Made by a program: the position numbers and the translations under genes
Shown: positions 22,641 through 31,615 of the stretch, piece by piece
Position numbering within the stretch: position 1 is the stretch's first letter
Layout: the number at the start of each line of letters is the position of its first letter
Notes under the pieces: model-generated
Told to the model about the DNA's origin: nothing
What the model saw: only the letters and a program-made list of their open reading frames with translations
Database searches by the model: none
Source: Zizania palustris
Lineage: Eukaryota; Streptophyta; Magnoliopsida; Poales; Poaceae
DNA length: 64,000 bases
Assembly: GCA_019279435.1 (NCBI GenBank)
Contig: JAAALK010000082.1
Location: 77,906,989-77,970,988, forward strand
Direction: 5' to 3'

Positions 22641-23110
22641 CGACGGGCGATGGGCGACGGTGTCCGGATGGCGACGGTCGAATCAGGGGCGGCGGGCGGC
22701 TGCGGGAGATGGCGGTTGGGGCAGGCGGCTGTTCGGGGGGCCGACGGCGGACTGCGGTGGGCGGCGAGGGCGGTGTTGGGCAGCTCGGACCGGCGGCGGT
22801 AGGCGGCTGTGGGGGCGGGTGGTGGGGGCGGTCGGGCGCTCGGGACCGGCGTCGGGAGGCGGCGGGGTGCGGGTCGGAGGTGGGCGGTGGCGCGGGCGCG
22901 AGGCAGGCGGCGGCGCGGGCCGGAGGCTTGTGGCGAGCGGCCGGCGGCCGGGGCGGTGGTGCGGGCCAGAGGCGGGCGGTGGCGGTGGCGCGGGCTGGGC
23001 GCGGGAGGCGGTTGTGGGCGCGCGCGCGTACAGGGAGATTAGGTCTCCCTGTACACGCGCGCGTACAGGGAGATTAGGTCTCCCTGTACACGCGCGCGGT
23101 TAGGGAATAA
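22640..23110 (-). promoter_or_regulatory. GC-rich leader of outer TNP2
   Basis: Very GC-rich with dense ggcgg and gcggcgg runs. It parallels the GC-rich leader of the inner TNP2. The three overlapping forward reading frames are composition artefacts. A related GC-rich block precedes the CACTA end fragment at 37958-38210, which supports this as a conserved part of the family's 3' end. Confidence 0.5.
23019..23100. repeat. Two tandem perfect hairpins at the outer CACTA right end
   Basis: GTACAGGGAGA-TTAGG-TCTCCCTGTAC occurs at 23028-23054 and again at 23063-23089. Each is a perfect 11-bp stem with a 5-base loop, in a 35-bp tandem unit with alternating CG flanks (cgcgcgcg). It sits just inside the right subterminal array. 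Confidence 0.92.
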
Positions 23111-23243
23111 ATCCCATAACTTCCGTCGGCTTTAATGCTGGCCGACGGAAGTTAGGGGATCCAATGGGCCGCGGAAAAATTACCCGCTAACTTCCGTCGG
23201 CCACTGTGAAAAGCCGACGAAAATGTTCTGTTTTGTTGTAGTG
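23111..23243. repeat. Outer CACTA right terminus with subterminal repeats
   Basis: Contains ACTTCCGTCGGC at about 23118 and 23190, with inverted copies (GCCGACGGAAGT at 23141), then aaatgttctgttttgttgtagtg at the tip. AAA follows as target duplication. Confidence 0.88.
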
Positions 23244-23246
23244 AAA

Positions 23247-24034
23247 CCAGTGCTTGGCCTCACTGCCAAAGCCGGAAACTTCGAGCAGAGGCGAGGTCCG
23301 GTGGACCATCCGGATTGGATCCCTCTGGCCACCGGAGGGTGTTGGATGCTGGAACCCTCATGCCAGAGCACTTCATACGCTGAAGGGTCTTTCACACCAG
23401 AGCCCATGCGCCGAAGCCTTCTGGAAAGCAGAGGTCTTCGGGAACTGGACACCTCCGCACTGCTGATCCAGTCAACCTTTGGTAGGAACAGGAAAGGCCC
23501 GGGTGGCACTCTGAAGTTAGCAATTTAGACCTCACTCTAGGAAAGGAGTTAGTAAATCCTCCGGATGTCCATGAGGATGATTGGAGAATTCCAATCGTCT
23601 AGTATTCAAGAAATCCCAGTCAAAGGGTTGATCGGAAAGTTCAGCGACAAGCGTTTAAATTTGTGTTGCTAGATGATGTATTATATCACTGAACTATTGA
23701 TGGAGTACTTTTAAAATGTTTAAATGATGAAAAATCCAAAGTGGCCATGAGAGAAGTCCATGAAGGGCTTTGTGGCAATCATCAGTCAGCCTAGTAAATG
23801 AGTTGGATGCTCAAAAGAGCAGGTTTCTACTAGTCGACTATGATTGAGGATTGTTTTAGATATTATAGAGGGTGTGTAACATGTTAGAAGTTTGGTAATA
23901 TTCAGCTAGCTCCTGCTTCATCACATAACCCTATTATCAAACCATGGTCATTCCAAGGTTGGGGTTTAGACTTCATTGGCCAAATTCATCCACCTTCTTC
24001 AAAAGGGCATCGATTCATGTTGATGGCAACATAT
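23247..24034 (+). pseudogene. Gypsy-A pol continued: linker and integrase zinc and core start (broken)
   Basis: From about 23570 the frame reads DDWRIPIV, NPSQ and then RQAFKFVLLDDVLYH. The integrase zinc region follows with HEGLCGNHQ, RAGFYW, DCF, Y, GC and C. The core begins WSFQGWGLDFIGQIHPPSSK, with the first catalytic Asp. It is cut at 24034 by the CRM-like element, and the same frame resumes at 29410. Stops lie within it, for example at about 23695, 23793 and 23881. The segment 23250-23470 is GC-rich and does not read like gypsy. Confidence 0.82.
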
Positions 24035-24945
24035 TAATGGGGGATTGGTCCCGATCTTCTGCTAGGTAAAGGATAACTTGTATTGGTGGAGAATCTCGAC
24101 GTTGACGATCGAAGGCTCCGGTCCGGCGGATCAAAACCTTGCAATCGCTACACCACCGTCTCCGTTGGTTATCAACCACGCAGGACGCGATTGACCTCGC
24201 CACGAAGGCTAATTCCTGCAAGCGAACCCAAGAACACAAGAAAGAACAAGAAGGATACAAGTCGAATGCCAAATCACAGATAAACGATGAAAAGGTGAGG
24301 TTTCACAAACGCCTATGCAGCAGCCAATCGGTCCGGTGCAAGGGGCGGGATCTAAACACACAAGTGTAGATGCAAACAAAGCAAAACCTGACCCTAAAGG
24401 CGGCTGGCATGAGTATATAAGGCGTGGGCAGCCTGTAGAAGACGAACAGACTCAGACTATGGGCTATAAGACGTACAGACTGGGACTATGGGCCAACACG
24501 GCCCAATTCTGTCACACAGGACTGTTTTAAATACACAGGACGGCTCGAGACTCTAAATGAGGTGAAACCAACGCCAAAAGATCCATCTTCTCCATAGCTT
24601 TCCAAAAAGTCCAATAACGCACCAATCGGACTTCGTATGAGGAAGTTACGCCCATTTTGGTGCATGGTGGTTGATGTAGTCCGAACCAGCGAATTCTTGA
24701 CTTCAAATCATCCGTGCGACTCCGTCTTCAACTCCAACTCTTCTATTCCATCTCCCATGTTCCTAAGCAACAAAATATCACTAGTATTCAGTAGCATCCC
24801 GTCCAAACAAATATTAACATAGTTGCTAAGGAAAGAATTAACCTCATGGTTCAAGCGACGGGCACGGGCGCGTGTGATTGGTCCTTGTAATTGAATTGTT
24901 GGTGGAGGCTCCATGTGTGTATCATGTAAAGTGATGTCCTCATCA
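24035..24945 (-). repeat. CRM-like element 3' LTR
   Basis: Matches 28494-29404 with few differences (for example gactccgtcttcaactcc against caacaaaaac, and single changes such as ttctgc/ttccgc). The last 238 bases by coordinate (24708-24945) also encode the pol C-terminus. Confidence 0.92.
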
Positions 24946-25595
24946 TCCTCCCCCTCTTGAATTGGAGTCGTCCTCGACTCAAGCTCATCGTCATCTCCCA
25001 AATAGGGCTTTAAATCTGAAATGTTAAATATGGGACTAACCCCAAAAGCTGCAGGCAACTCAAGTTTATATGCATTATCATTTATCTTCTCAAGCACACG
25101 GAAAGGACCATCAGCACGGGGCATCAATTTAGACTTTCTCAAATCAGGAAAACGATCCTTGCGCGGGTGCAACCAAACAAGATCACCTGGTTCAAATGTT
25201 ATCTCTTTTCTACCCTTACTACCATAAGCACGATATTTCTCATTCATTTTCTCTATGTTTGCTTTAGTAGTTTCATGCATTTTAAGCAATAATTCAACAC
25301 GTGTAGTAGCATCAAAATTCAATTTTTCAGATGGTGGCAATGGTAGCAAATCAATAGGAGCACGCGGATTAAAGCCATAGACCACTTGAAACGGACTTAC
25401 CTTAGTAGTGGAGTGTACTGACATATTATATGCAAACTCAATATGAGGTAGACACTCTTTCCAGAGCTTCAAGTTGGTCTTCAAAACAGCCCTCAACATG
25501 GTGGACAATGTACGGTTGACGACCTCCGTTTGCCCATCCGTTTGGGGGTGACAAGTAGTAGAAAACAGTAGCTTCGTCCCTAGTTTATGCCACAA
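24708..25595 (-). pseudogene. CRM-like integrase C-terminal half, ending inside the 3' LTR
   Basis: The integrase core end is clear: HPQTDGQTEVVNRTL with the catalytic Glu. A GPY/F-like stretch (PGDLVWLHPRKDRFPDLRKS, ADGPFRVLEKINDNAYKLEL, NISDLKPYLGDDDE) and an acidic linker follow. The tail GPITRARARRLNHEVNSFL is in the LTR. A full chromodomain is not obvious. A deletion of about 50 bases between HFIPCHK and VPNTIVSDRD separates this from the upstream half and shifts the frame near 25640. Confidence 0.85.
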
Positions 25596-25626
25596 CGTCC
25601 TCCAAAAATGACTTAAGAATTTAGCA

Positions 25627-26546
25627 TCACGATCTGAAACGATGGTATTGGGAACTCTTGTGACAAGGTATAAAATGCGCCATTTTAGAGAACCGATCTA
25701 CCACCGCAAAAATACTATCCCTCCCCCTCTTAGTTCTAGGTAATCCTAACACAAAATCAATAGAAATATCCTCCCAAGGTACACTAGGAACGAGCAGAGG
25801 CATATAAAGACCATGTGGGTTTAGACAGGACTTAGCTTTATTGCAAGTAGTGCATCGTGCCACATAGCGCTCAACATCTCGTCTCATCCTAGGCCAATAG
25901 AAGTGCGTGGACAGCACATCTTCGGTTTTCTTTGATCCAAAATGACCCATCAAACCACCACCGTGTGCTTCCTGCAATAACAACAAGCGAAGAGAGCTAG
26001 CCGGCACGCATAACTTGTTAGCACGAAAAAGATATCCATTATTCAGCACATATTTGTTCCAAGCACGGTCATTTGTACAATTTGCAAAAGCATCTTTGAA
26101 GTCCAAGTCAGTAGCATACATGTCCTTCAATGTTTCTAAACCAAAGATCTTATAATCAAGTTGAGAAAGCAATGTATAACGTCTAGATAAAGCATCGGCA
26201 ATCACATTATCTTTCCCTTTCTTATGCTTAATGATATATGGAAAAGTCTCAATAAATTCTACCCATTTAGCATGTCGTTTATTCAGATTTGCTTGACTAC
26301 GTATATGCTTCAATGCTTCATGATCCGAATGAATAATAAACTCCTTAGGCAAAAGGTAATGTTGCCAAGTTTCAAGCACACGCACTAAGGCATATAATTC
26401 CTTATCATAGGTAGAATAATTCAACTGTGGACCATGTAATTTCTCACTAAAATAGGCCACGGGTTTACCTCCTTGTAGCAGCACACCTCCTATTCCAAAA
26501 CCACTAGCATCACATTCTAACTCAAAAGGCTTACTGAAGTCGGGTA
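25627..26546 (-). pseudogene. CRM-like RNase H and integrase N-terminal half
   Basis: RNase H shows LHGPQLNYSTYDKELYALV, IIHSDHEAL and VIADALSRR. The integrase zinc region shows HGGGLMGHFG and ARCTTCNKAK, and the core starts ISIDFVLGLPRTKRGRDS. A TAG at about 26547, inside APLL-LPDFS, separates it from the thumb region to the right. Confidence 0.87.
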
Positions 26547-26547
26547 G

Positions 26548-27381
26548 CTAAAGTAGAGGTGCATGTGTAAGACGATCCTTGAGTGTGGCAAAAGCTTGTT
26601 CTTGTGCTAGTTCCCAAGTAAAAGTAACTCCCTTCTTGGTCAACTCATGCAAAGAACCGGCTATGGTGCTGAAATCTTTCACAAAACGCCGGTAGAAACC
26701 TGCAAGACCAAGAAAACTACGTACTGCAAGGTTAGTTTCAGTTGCAAGCATGACACGTCCTTTCAGATTAATAACTTGTGATGAAGAAGGAGAAGCAACT
26801 TTATCTTTTTGTTGCCTCGAAAGTGTTTTAGCTACTTGCTGATTTTCAGACGGTTGTTTGCTCTTTTGTGCGTCCCTAGCATGTTTTTCTTGTTCAAATT
26901 TCACAATTTCAGCAGGAGACATATGAAACAGGGTAACTTTCTTTCCTTTATACATAAATGTGTACTTATTGCTCCTACCATGGTGTGTAGCATCAATATC
27001 ATACTCCCAAGGTCTACCAAGTAATAGAGAACATGCTTGCATTGGTACTACATCAAAATCAGCAACTCCGAAGTATGTACCAATGGGAAATTCGATGTGA
27101 GCAATTTGTGTTACCTTGACCTTACCGCTATTGTTGAGTCATTGTACGTGGTAAGGGTGTGGGTGTGCACGTGTGGGAAGTTGAAGCTTAGTTACCATGT
27201 CGTGACTCACCAAATTGTTGCAACTACCGCTGTCTATGATGACAAGTACATGGTGGTCATTGACGACGAAGAAGGTCTGAAACAGATTGTTCCGTTGTGC
27301 CCGGTCGTCCTGGTCCATGTGAGTGCTCAAGACACATTGTACAATAAGTGCTGCCATGTTAGTGAAAAGACAAAACAACAA
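26548..27381 (-). pseudogene. CRM-like protease joined to the reverse transcriptase thumb; RT core deleted
   Basis: The protease motif is VIIDSGSCNNLVS. A TGA follows at about 27138, where relatives have Trp. Then come SLLLGRPWEYD and KKVTLFHMSPAEI. After RVMLATETN the sequence jumps directly to RSFLGLAGFYRRFVKDFS, which normally lies after the reverse transcriptase palm. The fingers and palm, including the catalytic YxDD, are absent. Confidence 0.85.
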
Positions 27382-27399
27382 AGAATAATCCTTATGTAA

Positions 27400-28479
27400 A
27401 ACAGCTAGGTGGGGTGTTGGGTGTGTGGTGGAAGCAATCCGTTAAGCGCCTTACCCACGCTTGCAAGTGTTCTTACCACGCCGCAGTGAGGTCACCGGCC
27501 TACAGGTGATGAACCAAGTGGAGGGTGGTGTGCAATTGCAAGAAATGAACTTGTCCTGACCAAGAGAAAGGTGTAGCTTGGAATGCAAAGTGAGTAGCAA
27601 GGATTAGCGATAGTAATAACAGTTTAACCAAGTTCAATAAGTGTTCCCTAGTACTCGTCAAAGTTGCTGGCCTTAGTGCTCCCAATGTGAAAATTCAAGC
27701 AATAGAGAGAAACTATGTGCCCAAAACTCAAGTGGAGGCAATAATAGGCCAAATTCAGCTCTTTGCCGCTGCCACTGATCGAACAAGGGATTGGACAAGA
27801 GATCGAACAAGGGATCGGACAAGCAGAATTTGCCGCTGCCGCTGATCGGGACAAGGGATCGGACAGGAGATCAGACAAGCAATCGACAGGACCGGTTTTT
27901 TTATTATTTTTTTTCACTCTATTTTTTTTTGAACAAGGATGACAAGAGATGCAACCACAAAAATTGGCACCTGCAACTGAGTTGGGATGTGGTTCACAGA
28001 AATTCAACAAGTTCGCTGAACGGCGAGCAAAAACTTTGACCAATTTTTTTCTTTATCTTCCTCATTTTTTTGGCGATTCTAATGAAGGCTAACAGGGCAG
28101 CCCTGTTAGGGTACCCCCCAAATTGGGTCAAGAATATGCTCAAAAAATTTTAGATTTTTCTGCCAAACGAGCGAAAAGTTATGCCTGTTTTACCGAAGGG
28201 GGTCACAAAGAGTCGATGTGGAAAACGAGTAGGGCTGTGGAGGGGGGTTTTTTCGGGTGGGGAATTTTTTTGAGACACAAGACCAACTACTACTCAAACG
28301 ACATAAAGGGATTACTAAACCAGCAACAAGACTCGACCAAGAACACAAACTCAACAAGGTTAAAAAGTGAAATTAAAATCGCAAGGCACAAAGCGGTTCT
28401 CGGTGGGGATTTTTTTGAGGGTTTTCTGGACTCTAGGTAGAAATAAACGAAGATCGAGATTACCTAACGGGAAACCTTC
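27400..28479. other. Non-coding 5' interior of the CRM-like element
   Basis: No gag was found here. It includes a tandem duplication of about 68 bases at 27761-27892 built on gatcgaacaaggga and gccgctgcc. The region between the PBS and the protease is therefore about 1.1 kb of apparently non-coding DNA, as in non-autonomous derivatives. Confidence 0.6.
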
Positions 28480-28491
28480 GCTCTGATACCA
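28480..28491 (-). other. Primer binding site of the CRM-like element
   Basis: The minus strand reads TGGTATCAGAGC, complementary to the initiator Met tRNA 3' end, two bases after the LTR end at 28494. Confidence 0.92.
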
Positions 28492-28493
28492 AC

Positions 28494-29404
28494 TAATGGG
28501 GGAATGGTCCCGATCTTCCGCTAGGTAAAGGATAACTTGGATTGGTGGAGAATCTCGACGTTGACGATCCAAGGCTCCGGTCCGGCGGATCAAAACCTTG
28601 CAATCGCTACACCACCGTCACCGTTGGTTATCAACCACGCAGGACGCGATTGACCTCGCCACGAAGGCTAATTCCTGCAAGCGAACCCAAGAACACAAGC
28701 AAGAACAAGAAGGATACAAGTCGAATGCCAAATCACAGATAAACGATGAAAAGGTGAGGTTTCACAAACGCCTATGCAGCAGCCAATCGGTCCGGTGCAA
28801 GGGGCGGGATCTAAACACACAAGTGTAGATGCAAACAAAGCAAAACCTGACCCTAAAGTCGGCTGGCGTGAGTATATAAGGCGTGGGCAGCCTATAGAAG
28901 ACGAACAGACTCAGACTATGGGCTAGAAGACGTACAGACTTGGACTATGGGCCAACACGGCCCAATTCTGTCACGTAGGACTGTTTTAAACAAAAAGGAC
29001 GGCTTGAGACTCCAAATGAGGTGAAACCAACGCCAAAAGATCCATCTTCTCCTTAGCTTTCCAAAAAGTCCAAGAACGTGCCAATCGGACTTCGTATGAG
29101 GAAGTTACGCCCATTTTGGTGCATGGTGGTCGATGTAGTCCGAACCAACGAATTCTTGACTTCAAATCATCCGTGCGACTCCGTCTTCAACAAAAACTCT
29201 TCTATTCCATCTCCCATGTTCCTAAGCAACAAAATATCACTATTATTCAGTAGCATCCCGTCCAAACAAATATTAACATAGTTGCTAAGGAAAGAATTAA
29301 CCTCATGGTTCAAGCGACGGGCACGGGCGCGTGTGATTGGTCCTTGTAATTGAATTGTTGGTGGAGGCTCCATGTGTGTATCATGTAAAGTGATGTCCTC
29401 ATCA
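28494..29404 (-). repeat. CRM-like element 5' LTR
   Basis: Same 911-bp length as the partner LTR. Both would be identical at insertion, and the small number of differences points to a fairly recent event. The pol tail sequence is duplicated here (29167-29404) without the rest of the gene. Confidence 0.92.
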
Positions 29405-30213
29405 CATATTATTTCACCAAATGGACCGAAGCCGTGCCTCTCAAGAATATGACTCACAATGAGGTAACTGATTTTATCTTGAAGCACGTTATACATAAAT
29501 TCGGTATTCCGTAAACTCTCACTATAGATCAAGGTACTTCATTTGTTGCTAAAGAAGTGAGAGATTTTGCCGAATTTTATGGTATTAAGTTAATAAACTC
29601 TTCACCATATTATGCTCATGCCAATGGTCATGCCGAGTCTAGCAATAAAACTATGATTAAACTCATTAAGAGGAAAATCGAAGTGTTCCCTAAGAGGTGG
29701 CATGAAGTGCTTTCCGAGGTGCTATGGGCTTGTAGAGTTGCAAAGCACGGTGCTACCAAAGTTAGTCCATATGATTTAGTGTATGGGCAAGAGGTTGTTC
29801 TACTCGTAGAAGTAGATCTTGGCTCTTTAAGAGTTCTAAAGTAAGATGGCTTATCGGTCGATGAATATGAAACTCTTTTGAAAGACAATTTAGAAGAAGT
29901 GACCGATAAGAGGTTAAGGGCTTTAGAAGCTATAGAGAAAGACAAAAGAAGAGTGGCTAGAGCCTACAATAAGAAAGTTAAACCAAAATTGTTTCAAGTT
30001 GGTGACTTGGTTTGGAAGACGATTTTGCCCTTAGGCACTAAGAGCCCCAAATTTGGGAAGTGGTCACCTAGTTGGGAAGGCCCTTTCAAAATAGCCGAAA
30101 TCTCTATAGGTAATGCATATGTGTTAGAATCTCTACAAGGAGAGCAGTTTCGAAGAGCTTTGAATGGCAGACACTTGAAAAGGTACTTCCCAAGTGTGTG
30201 GAAAAGCGCTTGA
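29405..30213 (+). pseudogene. Gypsy-A integrase core and C-terminal region, end of pol
   Basis: Resumes after the CRM-like insertion with YFTKWTEAVPL. It has TIDQGTSF (second catalytic Asp) and PYYAHANGHAESSNKT (catalytic Glu). Then come VWKTILPLGTKSPKFGKW, SWEGPFKI and LNGRHLKRYFPSVW, followed by a stop at 30211-30213. A TAA near 29516 (IP-TLTIDQG) and one near 29842 interrupt it. The 86 bases to the LTR include a purine-rich aaaaggtagggg tract near 30282, the likely polypurine tract. Confidence 0.87.
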
Positions 30214-30298
30214 TAGTGTCAAAAGGCCGATATGGGAGCTATCGTCTTTAGCCCGTTATGCTTTTTGTTCATTTAGTTCACTAAAAGGTAGGGGCATG

Positions 30299-31615
30299 TG
30301 TTGATAGCAAAAAATGGCATTAATGGTCAAGATTGTCAAAATATCAATTTTGGTAATTTGGGCCGAAAATATACATGTCCTTGACCAGACCGAGGCCCTA
30401 TAGGGCCGAAGGCCCATTGAGCCTTGGGCTTCTGAAGCCTTCGGAGGCCTGGCCCGCCGAATCTTCGGTCCGAGGAGCAGGCTTTAGCATGCTCTGCCGA
30501 AGGCCCACTTCGGGCTGATTTCTAGAGATAGAGTTTGAGTTTGATTCTGGCTAATTTTATCCCTAATCTTGATTAGGCCAAATCCTACCACATTAATCTT
30601 AGAGATAAGAAGACTAGCCCCTATAAATATATGTGTGAGGCCGGTTCATTGGACCCCCAACACAAATCAATCACAAAGCCCTAGCTTTGAACCGTACCTT
30701 TACTTTTATTTACCTTTCTACAACCTTAGTGGGTTTGCCTGGAATCTCTCTGCTGGCCACTTCGGAACAATGGTAATCCTTGTTACTTCGCCTATGAAGT
30801 ACCCATTAATCTACATAATAGATTTCTATCGCCTTGTTACTTCGCTTGTGAAGTATCCGTTAATCTACGTAATAGATTGCTACCTTCGTTTCTCTATTGA
30901 AACACTTAGTAGATTCGCTCTCCAGGACGAATTGGCACTTGATCTACATTTTGTTGCACGTTTCCACGTTCGGAGCCCCTTCGCCGGAGGTGTCCAAAGC
31001 CAAGAAGTTGGTTTCGGAGGTCGCCAGAACACCCCTCGGCGGGATCCTTGCTTCGACTATCGGTGCCAGACCGTCACGCTGTTGTTAGTTTGAAAAAGTT
31101 TCGTATGCCAGCACGCTCCGCAGCAGGCTTCATCATGTTAGGCTTCACCATTCCCATACTTTGCTTTGGACAAATTCACGTCAGCGCATTGCATTGCAAT
31201 ATTTTTCGTGTCAGAGACTTCGCGCTGAACCTTGCCGTTCGGAGGTGATTTCGCATCTAGATCTGTTCAAAGCCCCCATTCGGCCAAATCGATTCGAACG
31301 CCGAATATTTCCTTCGGAGATACCCTTCGCACAAGTTGCCAAAGGTACCCTTCGGTAGAACCCTTCGCACAGTACCCTTCGAATCAGTCAGGCTCCTGTC
31401 GGCCTACCGGTTTGTTTTATTTAATATATTTCTTTTCAGCTAATTGGGTTATTTGCTTGTGATCTGATTACCTGGCGACTCCACCCCCTTGCCACTATTA
31501 AGGGTAGTCGAAATGCGACGTTAGTGTTGTGTTATGCTTAGGCTTGTCCCTAAGTATCTGCACACTTTTGGATCATCGAATTGACCCAAGTGCAGGGCAC
31601 ATTTTCGTGTCAACA
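30299..31615 (+). repeat. Gypsy-A 3' LTR
   Basis: Starts TGTTGATAGC and ends GTGTCAACA, an inverted terminal hexamer TGTTGA/TCAACA. It lies directly after the pol stop and polypurine tract. It is homologous to 34932-36214 throughout but clearly diverged, so the two are not a pair from one insertion. The TATA-like CTATAAATAT is at 30621. No primer site follows, which fits a 3' LTR. Confidence 0.9.
30621..30630 (+). promoter_or_regulatory. TATA box in Gypsy-A LTR
   Basis: CTATAAATAT within agcccctataaatatatgtg, in the same place as in the second copy of this LTR family (35264). Confidence 0.55.

Larger units (their letters stand above)
1785..23243 (-). mobile_element. Outer CACTA (En/Spm) transposon, 21.5 kb including a nested element
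   Basis: The left end starts CACTACAACAA and the right end finishes TTGTTGTAGTG, the exact inverted complement. Both sides are flanked by AAA (1782-1784 and 23244-23246), the 3-bp duplication expected of CACTA elements. Both ends carry many direct and inverted copies of ACTTCCGTCGGC, as expected for subterminal TNPA-type binding sites. The internal genes run on the minus strand: a TNP2 transposase split by the inner CACTA and a Transposase_24-like gene. Removing the inner element leaves about 6.8 kb. The host is Gypsy-A, whose frame resumes at 23247. The transposase is internally deleted and carries a stop, so this copy is probably not autonomous. Confidence 0.93.
24035..29404 (-). mobile_element. 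CRM-like chromovirus (Ty3/gypsy), internally deleted, complete LTRs
   Basis: Two 911-bp LTRs (24035-24945 and 28494-29404) flank a 3.5-kb interior. The 5-bp duplication CATAT lies on both sides (24030-24034, 29405-29409). On the minus strand the LTR starts TGATGAGGACATCAC and ends CCCCCATTA. The primer site TGGTATCAGAGC (initiator Met tRNA) sits two bases beyond the LTR at 28480-28491. The pol reading frame runs into the 3' LTR. The LTR start and the coding overlap are features I associate with the CRM clade, so the clade call is likely but not proven. gag and most of the reverse transcriptase are missing, so the copy must have moved, if it moved in this form, with enzymes from elsewhere. Confidence 0.9.

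Noticed and set aside
22552..23103. Three overlapping Gly/Arg-rich + strand frames
   Set aside because: GC-rich repetitive leader sequence keeps all three frames open. They oppose the TNP2 gene and have no domain.
24035..24945. The CRM-like LTR ending at TGGGGG (TG/CA rule) instead of TAATGGGGG
   Set aside because: Only the border at 24035 gives the CATAT duplication on both sides and the Gypsy-A frame through the join. It also puts the primer site two bases from the LTR.
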